In this document: positions 5,625 to 12,333 of the stretch, piece after piece
How the letters are laid out: each line of letters begins with the position of its first letter
How positions within the stretch are numbered: position 1 is the first letter of the stretch
From: CAYGZA01 sp964354135
Lineage (GTDB): Bacteria > Planctomycetota > Planctomycetia > Pirellulales > Thermoguttaceae
DNA: 12,333 bases
Assembly (NCBI GenBank): GCA_964354135.1
Contig: CAYGZA010000205.1
Span: forward strand, 1-12,333
Direction of reading: 5' to 3'
The notes under the pieces: model-generated
Databases searched by the model: none
What the model was told of the DNA's origin: nothing
What the model saw: only the letters and a program-made list of their open reading frames with translations
Position numbers and translations under genes: made by a program

Positions 5625-6890
5625 CTACACCTTCAGCACGTCCAGCGGGGCATACTCGCCGCCCAGCACGCCCTTGCTCTCCCAGCCGAGCCAGCGGTCC
5701 AGGAGCGTGGCGTAGACGCGGCGGAAGTCGGTGTGGTGCTTCATGCCGCCGGCGCCTTCGATCTCCGCGAGGTTCGGGTGGCGGCCGACCAGGCCGCCCT
5801 TCACCTTGCCCCCGACCAGGAACACCGGGGCCGCGGAGCCATGGTCGGTGCCGCGGCGGCCGTTTTCCAGCACCGTGCGGCCGAATTCCGAGTAGGTGAC
5901 CAAGAGCACGCGGTCCAGGAGCCGGTCCTGCTTGAGATCCCCGGTAAAGGCGGCAAGACCTTCAGAGAGTTGCTTGAGCAGGGCCGCGTGGTTGGCAAAC
6001 TGAACCGCGTGCGTGTCCCACCCGCCCGGTTCCTCGCCGCCCAACTCGGTGACGATGACCCGGAGGCCCAAATCCGCCCGGACCAACTGCGCCACGGCCT
6101 TAAGCATCCGGCCGAACTCGGACGGTGGGTACTCCTTGCCGGTGCCGCCGGCCCGGAGCACCTCCTCGATCCGCTGGCTGGCCGCGTGGGACGCCGCAGT
6201 GCTCTTTTGGAGGAAGGGCACGAGCGGGTTGTCGCGGTCGGCGCGTGCGGCTTGGGCGGCGCGGACGAGGGCCCGGCGATGGCCCGCCCCGCCTTCCGCC
6301 CCGGGCATGGTCCGCAGCGTGGCCTGGTCCAGCGACCGCACGGCGGGGATGAACGCCTTCTCGGCGTTGATGAGGAACGGTCGCCGGATCTGGCCGAGGA
6401 AGACCGCCGGCACGTCGCCCTCCTCGGGACGGTACACCTGGTCGACTGCCCGGCCGATCCAGCCGGCCTGCACATTGGTCTCGTGCGGCCTGGCCGTTTG
6501 CCAGAATCGCATCGATTCGCCGTGGCCGCCGTGCGGATTCGGATAGCCCACGCCCTGGACCACGCTCAAGAGCCCGTCGTCGTAAAGCCGCTTAATCGCC
6601 TTCATCTCGGGATGGAAGCCCAGGAGCGAGTCGATCTTGATGACCTGCTTCCCGGTCAGGCGGAGCGTGCTTCGGTTCTTGGCGTAGAGGTCGTCGGCAT
6701 AGGGCACGACGGTGTTCAGGCCGTCGTTGCCCCCGGCGAGCTGAACGACCACCAGGACGGTCTGGTCAGCGTTGGGCTTGGCGCCGGCAGCGCAGGCCGC
6801 CCGGGTGAACAAGCCCGCAGCGGCGGGCCCGAGCGACACCACGGTCGCGGCGCCAAACGTCTTGAGCAGTTCGCGGCGACTGAGCGACAT
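5625..6890 (-). CDS. DUF1501 family protein, Tat-exported
   Basis: The 421-residue product begins MSLSRRELLKTFGAATVVSLG, a twin-arginine signal (Arg5-Arg6) followed by a hydrophobic stretch ending near AACAAGA (31-37), so it should be folded in the cytoplasm and exported by Tat. DUF1501 features are QLAGGNDGLNTVVP at 50-63, TDHGSAAPVFLVGG at 348-361 after a TYSEFGRTV segment, and HTDFRRVY at 386-393. The family is related to the alkaline phosphatase/sulfatase fold; its function is not established. The start at 6890 is preferred over an upstream TTG at 6908, because the ATG has AGGGA nine bases before it and places the Tat motif at the very N-terminus. Fourteen bases separate it from the DUF1800 stop, so the two form an operon, the standard pairing in planctomycetes and relatives. 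Confidence 0.95.
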   Translation of the reverse strand: MSLSRRELLKTFGAATVVSLGPAAAGLFTRAACAAGAKPNADQTVLVVVQLAGGNDGLNTVVPYADDLYAKNRSTLRLTGKQVIKIDSLLGFHPEMKAIKRLYDDGLLSVVQGVGYPNPHGGHGESMRFWQTARPHETNVQAGWIGRAVDQVYRPEEGDVPAVFLGQIRRPFLINAEKAFIPAVRSLDQATLRTMPGAEGGAGHRRALVRAAQAARADRDNPLVPFLQKSTAASHAASQRIEEVLRAGGTGKEYPPSEFGRMLKAVAQLVRADLGLRVIVTELGGEEPGGWDTHAVQFANHAALLKQLSEGLAAFTGDLKQDRLLDRVLLVTYSEFGRTVLENGRRGTDHGSAAPVFLVGGKVKGGLVGRHPNLAEIEGAGGMKHHTDFRRVYATLLDRWLGWESKGVLGGEYAPLDVLKV

Positions 6891-6904
6891 CTTTGCGTTT
6901 CCCT

Positions 6905-8263
6905 TCAAGCCAACTGAAACTCCGGCAGTGTAAAGACCACGTGGGCCAGCCGGCGGAGCAAGCGGTCCATGTCGCCGCCGGATGACGATTCGATGTCCTT
7001 GAGCATGGTTTGTCGAAGGTCGGCGGGCGCGTCGCCCTGCAGGAACAGATCGAGCAGGAACGACGCCGCGGCCTTCGGGGCGCCGGAGCCGTGCTTGCGG
7101 GCCACGGCGGCCGGGCTAAGCTTGTCGCCGAACGGCTCGCCGCCGCCCACCAGGGCCAGGGCCAGGTTGCTGCGGCCCACCAGGGTCGCCCGGGTGATCC
7201 AGCTCTGCCCGCCGGGCCAGCCTTGGATGGTCGGCGGGTTGTAGAGTTCCTGGCCCAAGCCGGCCAGATGCTGGCCGAGGTGCGTCGTCGAAATGCTCTC
7301 CTCAAGCCCCCGGATGATTCCCAGGGCGAACTCCACGGGGCACTTGATCCGCCGGCGGTACGCCGTTTCGGAAAAGAAGAGGTTGGAGCGGAGCATCGAT
7401 TCGACCAGACGCGCCACGTCGTACTCCTTGGCGAACACTTCCGCCAGGGGGGCCAGCAGGGCGTCGTCCGGCTCGCCGGTCTCGCTGATGAGCCAGCGGT
7501 AGAGCTTTCGCACCAGATACAGCGGCGCGGAGCCCTGCCGCAGGGCAATCCGCACCACGTCCTTCGCCTCGAATGCGCCCTCCTGGCCGAAAATCCGCTT
7601 CGGCCCCGGGTCGTGCTCCCGGGCGATGAAGCGGAGCTCGTTGCGGATGACGAACCAGCCGGTCAGCGCCCGGGCGACCTCCTTGAGGTCCTGTTCCGGG
7701 CAGCGGCCCGGCCCCAGGGTGAACACCTCCATGAGGCCCCGGGCGTAGTGCTCGTTGGGGAGCGCCTTGCGGTTGGCGGCCGCTTCCAGCCCCAAGAGCG
7801 TGGCCGGGTCCCGGGTCACTTCCTCCAACATCGGCTGGAATCGTCCCAGCGCGTGGCGGCGGAGCAGTTGCACGTGCTTGTGCACCAGCCCGGCGCTTTC
7901 GACCCGGGCCATCGCGATGCCGAAGTGGCTGTGCCAGAAGAGCGTCATCTTCTCCAACAGCGGATGGGGCGTAAGGATCATCCGCCGCAGCCACCACGCC
8001 CGCAGGGCGTCGACGGACTCCGAGCCGGCCTCGTCCTCATCGCAGTCGCGGTTGAAGGCGGCCGCGTCGGCGCCGGGTCGGAGGAGCCTGTCGATGCTCT
8101 GCGCGGGCCCGTCGCGCACGGCCCGCTGTAGCTCGTCCCACGTGGCCCCGAAGGCCGCGCGGCGGTAGAGATGGCCGGCCCGGCAAAGGTTCCACGGCCG
8201 CGCGGCATCGGGTTCGTAGGGCGCCCAGGCCCGGGCGGGATCGACGACTCGTTTGTCAGACAT
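6905..8263 (-). CDS. DUF1800 family protein
   Basis: The 452-residue product has the family blocks HLYRRAAFG (31-39), KMTLFWHSHF (105-114), PNEHYARGLMEVFTLG (169-184) followed by EQDLKEVARALTGW, and a later IQGWPGGQSWI. DUF1800 proteins have no established biochemical role and are almost always encoded before a DUF1501 gene, as here. The frame is open to 8395, but the added 44 residues would be translated from two dispersed repeats (reading LPSALRLLPSALYPLP and LRVLRASVV). The ATG at 8263, with GGGG six bases before it, gives a normal family N-terminus. No signal peptide is evident. Together with the Tat-exported DUF1501 protein it probably acts in a shared envelope-related process, but this is inference from pairing alone. 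Confidence 0.94.
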   Translation of the reverse strand: MSDKRVVDPARAWAPYEPDAARPWNLCRAGHLYRRAAFGATWDELQRAVRDGPAQSIDRLLRPGADAAAFNRDCDEDEAGSESVDALRAWWLRRMILTPHPLLEKMTLFWHSHFGIAMARVESAGLVHKHVQLLRRHALGRFQPMLEEVTRDPATLLGLEAAANRKALPNEHYARGLMEVFTLGPGRCPEQDLKEVARALTGWFVIRNELRFIAREHDPGPKRIFGQEGAFEAKDVVRIALRQGSAPLYLVRKLYRWLISETGEPDDALLAPLAEVFAKEYDVARLVESMLRSNLFFSETAYRRRIKCPVEFALGIIRGLEESISTTHLGQHLAGLGQELYNPPTIQGWPGGQSWITRATLVGRSNLALALVGGGEPFGDKLSPAAVARKHGSGAPKAAASFLLDLFLQGDAPADLRQTMLKDIESSSGGDMDRLLRRLAHVVFTLPEFQLA

Positions 8264-8301
8264 AGAGGACCCCACGTCATTTAGGGCAAAAAAGGGCAAC
8301 A

Positions 8302-8327
8302 CCACGGAGGCACGGAGGACACGGAGA
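8302..8327 (-). repeat. 26-base dispersed element, copy 2 (inverted)
   Basis: On the minus strand it reads TCTCCGTGTCC then TCCGTGCCTCCGTGG. It lies 38 bases upstream of the DUF1800 start and is inverted relative to copies 1 and 3. Confidence 0.85.
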
Positions 8328-8333
8328 AGAACC

Positions 8334-8382
8334 GGCAGAGGGTAGAGGGCGGAAGGCAATAGGCGGAGGGCCGACGGCAGGA
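8334..8382. repeat. Heptanucleotide tandem repeat, plus-strand consensus GGCrGAG
   Basis: Seven units of seven bases all begin GGC or GGT, for example GGCAGAG, GGCGGAG and GGCAATA. The plus strand is purine-rich. Read on the minus strand the units (CTCCGCC, TATTGCC, CTCTGCC) are the same family as the array at 10701-10742. Confidence 0.85.
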
Positions 8383-8402
8383 TGCAATGGTTCACTCGCG
8401 AC

Positions 8403-8444
8403 TTTCATCTCTCATCCTTCCTCCCTCATCCTTTCTCCCACTCC
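8403..8444. repeat. Heptanucleotide tandem repeat, consensus yyTCATC
   Basis: Six 7-base units follow without slip, including TTTCATC, TCTCATC and CCTCATC. The plus strand is almost all pyrimidine. The last unit overlaps the start of the third 26-base element. Confidence 0.8.
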
Positions 8445-8465
8445 GTGTTCTCCGTGCCTCCGTGG
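8440..8465 (+). repeat. 26-base dispersed element, copy 3
   Basis: It matches the reverse complement of copy 2 at 24 of 26 positions. Copies 2 and 3 therefore form a pair of inverted arms around the two heptanucleotide arrays. The whole gap 8264-8484 is made of these repeats and holds no gene. Confidence 0.85.
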
Positions 8466-8484
8466 CGAGTTGTCGGTCGTGTTG

Positions 8485-10233
8485 TTACAGGTTGAGTTTC
8501 AGTTTCAGGCTGGTGCTGGCGTGTCCGTCCTGGCTTCCCATTTCGAGGGTCGCCTGGCCCAAGGCCTTAAGCGCGGTGATCAAGAGGTCGATCTGGATGT
8601 TCGCGTCGCCGCGGGCGCTCCCCTTGGCGACCATGTTCTGCCGCACCAGCGCCTCGCGGTTGGCGCCCAGGACCGAGGCGATCTGGGCTATATCCACCTC
8701 CAACAGGCTGTGCGTCTGCACCAGGGCCCTGACGGACTCGGCGGCCTCTTTCTTCAGGGCGTCGATGACGTCGCGGGCAAGCCCCTCGGTGGAGCTCATA
8801 ATCAGGTAATCACCCCACTGGGCCAAAGCCGGCCGGAAGTTGAAACGGAGGTCGAGATTCTTCCGGTCCGTCTCCCCCACGGCCGAGAAATAGGCTACCG
8901 TGAAGCGGGTGTCGCCGTGCGACGGCCGGTCGAGGATCAGTCCCCGCTGGGCCTTCTGCCCGCTGGTAACGCTCACCAACCCCACGGCCTTCTGCCACGC
9001 TTCTTCGGCCACCTCGGTGAACTTCTTGGGGTCCTTCAGCCGGAAGACGGCCGCGAAGGAGGGAATCCGCACCTTGGGCGTGCCGATGGCCGGGTCGTAC
9101 TTCTGCTCGGCGACGACGAAGCGAGTCTCCGGCAGGGTCTGCCCGAGAACCTCCTCGGTGAAATCGCGGCCGCTGAAGAAGATCCCCATCATGTTCTCGA
9201 AGAAGATCAGCCCGGAGGTCCGCTCCGGGAAGAGCTTGTCCTTGGCCGCGTAGAAACCGTGCAGGTCGCGATACAGGCTCATCGCGGCGAGCCGCCCGGG
9301 GACCGCCAAGTTCGGCAGGGCCCCCTTGCCGGCGACGGGCCAGGTGAAGCTTGCCGGCCCGGCCGGGTCCGCCGTCTTTGCATCCGTGACCATGCTGAGA
9401 GAGACCGCTTGCTCTTCAACCCGCAGGCCCGTGGCGAGCCATTTGGACCCTCGGAGGGAGTCTTGGACCCCGGCAAACAGCAGGGCCGCCATCGGGTTTT
9501 CGCTGCGGTTGAGGGCCTGCTGGACGGGCGGGAGGCGTTTGAGGACCTCCAGGTTCACGTAGGCAAAGGCCGCGGCCGGGCCGGCGGCCTTCTTGGCCTC
9601 CTGAAAGGCGGGGAGCGTCGCCAGGCTCTTGCCCTGTGGATTGGCCCGCTGGTCGAGCACGGCCTCAAGCGCCTCTCGACGATTCACAATCACCAACCGG
9701 CTCCCGAGAAGTGCGTGGAGATCCCCTTGACCGAACGTCCACACCTTGACCCCGCGGACCTCTTTCGAGGTGACGGCGTTGGCCCGCCCCTGGTTGGCAG
9801 CCTCGGCCTGAACCCCCCCCATGACGACCTCGTGCAGTTTCTCGAGCATCTTCTCGTCTTCGGCGTCCACGATGAGCATGCTGGCCCCGCTGAGCAGCGT
9901 GGCCGAAGTGATACCCCCGCCCACGAGCTTCCGCACGCCGGTCTGCCAATCGGTGTTCACGGTCGCTTCCAGGTAACGGACGATCTGCTCGAACTGCTGG
10001 AAACCGGGCTGGGCGACCGCCTGCTTCCAGAACGGCGAGGAGGTAACAAACGACTTGACCTTGTCGCCTAAGGCGAGATCCAGGAACGCCTTAGGCTCGG
10101 AGACCTCCATGACGATCACCGCATTCTGGGGAATCCATTGGACGCGCGGCGGCAAGGACTCCGCCGCCATCGCGCTCTCGAACCACAGGGCCGGCAAGGC
10201 CAACCCGACTACCGCGAAAAGTCTCCAGCGCAT
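8485..10233 (-). CDS. Secreted protein of unknown function, DUF3352-like
   Basis: The 582-residue product begins MRWRLFAVVGLALPALWF, a Sec signal peptide with a likely cut after AMA (21-23), so it is periplasmic or cell-surface. After it comes QWIPQNAVIVMEVSEPKAFLDL, the opening seen in planctomycete proteins assigned to DUF3352. Other segments are a WLATGLRVEEQAVSLSM strand region and RFTVAYFSAVG near the middle to end, and the C-terminus reads STSLKLKLNL. No catalytic motif or membrane anchor beyond the signal is visible. The frame stays open to 10689. The ATG at 10233 has GGAG seven bases upstream and gives the clean signal peptide. A second ATG at 10296, with GGAGGGGG eight bases before it, is possible and would add 21 residues. 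The family label is from pattern memory and is moderate. Confidence 0.85.
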   Translation of the reverse strand: MRWRLFAVVGLALPALWFESAMAAESLPPRVQWIPQNAVIVMEVSEPKAFLDLALGDKVKSFVTSSPFWKQAVAQPGFQQFEQIVRYLEATVNTDWQTGVRKLVGGGITSATLLSGASMLIVDAEDEKMLEKLHEVVMGGVQAEAANQGRANAVTSKEVRGVKVWTFGQGDLHALLGSRLVIVNRREALEAVLDQRANPQGKSLATLPAFQEAKKAAGPAAAFAYVNLEVLKRLPPVQQALNRSENPMAALLFAGVQDSLRGSKWLATGLRVEEQAVSLSMVTDAKTADPAGPASFTWPVAGKGALPNLAVPGRLAAMSLYRDLHGFYAAKDKLFPERTSGLIFFENMMGIFFSGRDFTEEVLGQTLPETRFVVAEQKYDPAIGTPKVRIPSFAAVFRLKDPKKFTEVAEEAWQKAVGLVSVTSGQKAQRGLILDRPSHGDTRFTVAYFSAVGETDRKNLDLRFNFRPALAQWGDYLIMSSTEGLARDVIDALKKEAAESVRALVQTHSLLEVDIAQIASVLGANREALVRQNMVAKGSARGDANIQIDLLITALKALGQATLEMGSQDGHASTSLKLKLNL

Positions 10234-10383
10234 GGGATTTCTCCGTTTGGCTCGGCTGCCGATGGGATCGTGAAGGAAACGGGCAAGAAAGGTCATAGAG
10301 CACACCCCCTCCAGGATAGGCGGTTCTCCGGGCAACCTCAAGCACTTGGCGGGATAATGTTCTCGGCGGCGTGGGACATCGGC

Positions 10384-10399
10384 CCGGCCGACAGGCCGG
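10384..10399. repeat. Short perfect hairpin
   Basis: CCGGCC and GGCCGG enclose a GACA loop. It lies in the 489-base gap 10234-10722, which has no supported gene; its left part may be the leader of the secreted-protein gene and its right part is the hairpin and heptanucleotide cluster. Confidence 0.5.
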
Positions 10400-10509
10400 C
10401 GCGCGTTGATATCCGAGGAGCCGATGGCCCACGAAGACCGGCGCGCGCTCGGCCTGCTAAGACTGTTCGCTGGAGCGGGGCGGATCTTGGGGGCATGTAT
10501 TACAATTGG

Positions 10510-10532
10510 CGAGAAATCGAGGAGATTTCTCG
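10510..10532. repeat. Perfect hairpin, 9-base arms
   Basis: CGAGAAATC (10510-10518) and GATTTCTCG (10524-10532) enclose GAGGA. Its right arm shares two bases with the next hairpin. On the minus strand TAATAC (10502-10497) just below it could be a -10 element for the secreted-protein gene, but no -35 partner is visible. Confidence 0.65.
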
Positions 10533-10556
10533 TTCCCACGCTCCCGCGTGGGGACG
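10531..10556. repeat. Palindromic dispersed element with CGTTCCCACGC arms
   Basis: CGTTCCCACGC (10531-10541) pairs with 10546-10556 with one mismatch around a TCCC loop. From memory, elements with this core (CTCGTTCCCACGC...GCGTGGGAACG) are among the most common short repeats in many bacteria. Confidence 0.75.
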
Positions 10557-10646
10557 CAATCCTGCGACGCTCCGCAACACCCATGCCTAACCCGCATCGC
10601 CGCCATGGGTTGCGGCCGAATGTGGGACGCAGAGCATCTCGTAGTG

Positions 10647-10671
10647 CGTGACGACGCAGAGCGTCGTCACG
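10647..10671. repeat. Perfect hairpin, 11-base arms
   Basis: CGTGACGACGC (10647-10657) and GCGTCGTCACG (10661-10671) enclose an AGA loop. A related GGACGCAGAGC segment lies just before it (10625-10635), so the element may be a composite with the hairpin at 10531. Confidence 0.8.
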
Positions 10672-10700
10672 AGGTTTGCTCGGCGGCATGGATGAGTCTT

Positions 10701-10742
10701 CACTCTGCCTACAGCCCTCCGCCTACCGCCCTCCGCTTGCTG
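10701..10742. repeat. Heptanucleotide tandem repeat containing the RND stop codon
   Basis: Six units of seven bases in exact phase include CCTACAG, CCCTCCG (twice) and CCTACCG. It is the same unit family as 8334-8382 in the opposite orientation. The minus-strand TAG at 10725-10723 that ends the RND gene lies inside it. Confidence 0.85.
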
Positions 10743-12333
10743 CCGGCTTCTCCCGGCGGCCGTAAAGCAGCCAGTAGACAATCGGTATCACCAGGAGCGT
10801 GAAGAGCGTCGAGGTGAAGATGCCGAAGATAATGGCCCAGGCCAAGCCGGAGAAGATCGGATCGAGCGTAATCACCCAGTTGCCCAAGAGGGCCGTGCCG
10901 GAGGTGAGCAGGATCGGCCGCATCCGCACCGCCACGCTGCGGATCACCGATTCCCGCAGCGGAATCCCTTCCTCCTGGCTCTGGTGGATGAAGTTGATCA
11001 GCACGAGCGAGTTGCGGACCACGATTCCCGCCAGACCGACCATCCCGATCATTGCCGTGGCGGTGAAGAACACGGGATTGGGAAATCCGCCCACCGGGCG
11101 TTCCACCAGCAGGTTGAGGAGCCAGAAACCCGGCATGATGCCGATCAAAGTGAGCGGGATTGCCAACATGATGACCAGCGGCAGCACGCGGCTTCGGGTC
11201 TCGAACATGAGGATGATGAAGATCCCGACCAGGGCCGCGGCGAACGCCAGCCCAAGGTCGCGGAACACGTCGAGCGTGATCTTCCACTCCCCTTCGCCTG
11301 CCCAAGCCACGGTGTAGCCCTCGGGCAGCGACCAGGAATCGCCGCCGCCGGGTGAGAACCAGGTCCGCCGGGCGACGGGCCGGATCGCGGCGGCCGGCGC
11401 GGTGTCGGCGCCGTCGGGGCGGCGGTCGAGCTGCATGTCGACGATCGCGTCGGCCGGCGGCCGCCCGGCGACCTCGCCGAACACGTAGGCCACGCGGCGG
11501 AGGTTCTTGTGGTAGATGGTCTTCTCTTCGAGCCGCTCCTCGAAATCGCCCAAGGCCCCGAGCTGCACGAGCTGGCCGCCTTGACCCTGGACGTAAAGCT
11601 CCCTCAGATCGGCCTTGGAGGAGCGCCGCGAGCGGTCCACGCGGAGTTCCACCCAGAGCGGGTCCACTTCGCTGGGGACGTGCAGCACCGTGGCCGGCAG
11701 GCCGTCGAGGGCCACCTGGAGCGTGCGGCCGATCATCTCCTTCGAGACGCCCGACCGGGCCGCCTTCGCCTGATCGGTGACAAACCGGAGCAGGACCTGG
11801 TCGTCTTCGGCGGTCGTATCGACGTCGACGATCCCCGGCTCGCGGTCCATGCGCCGTTGGACGCGGCGGGCCGCGGCGACCAACTGGTCGTACGTCGCTT
11901 CCGGCGGGCCGTAGACCTCGGCCGTGATCGTGGCGATCACCGGCGGGCCCGGCGGGGTCTCGACGAGCTTGATCTTGGCCCCTTCTTCCCGGGCCGCGTC
12001 GGTCAACTGCTTCCGCAGCCGCAGCAGGATCTCGTGGGACTTCTGGGCCCGCTCTCTCTTGGGGGCAAGATTCACGCGGATGTCGGCCACGCTGGATCCG
12101 CGGCGGAGGAAATAGTGCCGCACCAGGCCGTTGAAATCCATCGGCGAGGCGAGCCCGACGTAAAGCTGGTAGTCCCGCACTTCGGCCACGCCCGCCAGGG
12201 TTCGCCCCAGACGCCGGGTGACGGCCTCGGTCCGCTCCAGGGGCGTCCCTTCGGGCATGTCCACGACGATCTGGAACTCGTTCTTGTTGTCGAAGGGGAT
12301 CATCTTGAGCGGGACGACGCGGAAGGCGGGGAG
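10723..12333 (-). CDS. RND efflux transporter permease (AcrB family), C-terminal 536 residues
   Basis: The frame is open to the window edge, where it reads LPAFRVVPLKMIPFDNKNEF; ATG at 12303 is an internal Met, not a start. RND pumps are proton-driven inner-membrane trimers of about 1,050 residues that work with a periplasmic adaptor and an outer-membrane channel. This part covers the second periplasmic loop (porter and docking domains, about residues 15-350) and the last membrane segments, near 360-377, 383-406, 421-449, 473-487 and 495-525. AGIVVRNSLVLINFI in the third of these is the conserved GxVVxNSIVLVDF-type motif, and RPILLTSGTALLG follows. The KMxPFDNKxEFQ opening with VYGP later on is typical of a clade of drug or solvent efflux pumps. 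The last residues (SGGR) and the TAG stop come from a heptanucleotide repeat. The substrate is unknown. Confidence 0.94.
   Translation of the reverse strand, partial: LPAFRVVPLKMIPFDNKNEFQIVVDMPEGTPLERTEAVTRRLGRTLAGVAEVRDYQLYVGLASPMDFNGLVRHYFLRRGSSVADIRVNLAPKRERAQKSHEILLRLRKQLTDAAREEGAKIKLVETPPGPPVIATITAEVYGPPEATYDQLVAAARRVQRRMDREPGIVDVDTTAEDDQVLLRFVTDQAKAARSGVSKEMIGRTLQVALDGLPATVLHVPSEVDPLWVELRVDRSRRSSKADLRELYVQGQGGQLVQLGALGDFEERLEEKTIYHKNLRRVAYVFGEVAGRPPADAIVDMQLDRRPDGADTAPAAAIRPVARRTWFSPGGGDSWSLPEGYTVAWAGEGEWKITLDVFRDLGLAFAAALVGIFIILMFETRSRVLPLVIMLAIPLTLIGIMPGFWLLNLLVERPVGGFPNPVFFTATAMIGMVGLAGIVVRNSLVLINFIHQSQEEGIPLRESVIRSVAVRMRPILLTSGTALLGNWVITLDPIFSGLAWAIIFGIFTSTLFTLLVIPIVYWLLYGRREKPAASGGR

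Noticed and set aside
8264..8395. N-terminal 44-residue extension of the DUF1800 protein
   Set aside because: It is translated from a heptanucleotide array and a 26-base dispersed element; the family N-terminus fits the ATG at 8263.
7010..10071. Long plus-strand frames opposite DUF1800 and the secreted-protein gene
   Set aside because: They are shadows produced by high GC in the third codon position of the minus-strand genes and contain no recognisable domain.
10234..10689. N-terminal extension of the secreted protein to 734 residues
   Set aside because: The extension would translate the hairpin elements; a signal peptide and a Shine-Dalgarno sequence mark the start at 10233.

Overview
The window is high-GC DNA, most likely from a planctomycete or a close relative in the PVC/FCB group. 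The case rests on a DUF1800 gene followed by a Tat-exported DUF1501 gene, a large secreted protein of the DUF3352 type, and intergenic gaps packed with several families of short repeats. This is inference from gene content; there is no rRNA, tRNA or marker gene to place it. No transposase, CRISPR array, tRNA or rRNA was seen.

All chromosomal-looking genes run on the minus strand. From right to left in coordinates (their direction of transcription): the C-terminal half of an RND efflux pump (10723-12333, cut by the window), a secreted DUF3352-like protein (8485-10233), a DUF1800/DUF1501 pair (8263-5625), a UvrD/Rep/PcrA-type helicase (4322-2232), a short-chain dehydrogenase (1922-1140), and a tight cluster of DUF2442, a broken DUF4160 remnant and the N-terminal part of glucose-6-phosphate dehydrogenase zwf (1032-1, cut by the window). 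The links between these genes look like ordinary housekeeping and envelope functions; only the DUF1800/DUF1501 pair and the DUF2442-zwf cluster look like operons.

The exception is a two-gene cassette on the plus strand at 4482-5382, visibly AT-richer than its surroundings. It encodes a 239-residue proteasome/HslV-type Ntn hydrolase with the Thr/Asp/Lys catalytic signature directly after the initiator Met, and, overlapping its stop by 14 bases, a 64-residue protein I do not recognise that ends in a Glu/Gln tail. The cassette is bracketed by an imperfect direct repeat (4449-4477 and 5539-5569). This is the best candidate for an undescribed system: a self-contained peptidase with a co-translated small partner, without an unfoldase in the window.

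The second theme is the repeats. Four arrays (at about 1956, 8334, 8403 and 10701) are all built on an exact 7-base period, each keeping a fixed end to its unit while the rest varies. A 26-base element occurs three times (5575, 8302 inverted, 8440), and there are hairpin elements at 2144-2201, 2245-2264 and a cluster at 10510-10671. Two of these elements run into genes and supply the last codons of the helicase and of the RND pump; in the pump they also supply the stop codon.
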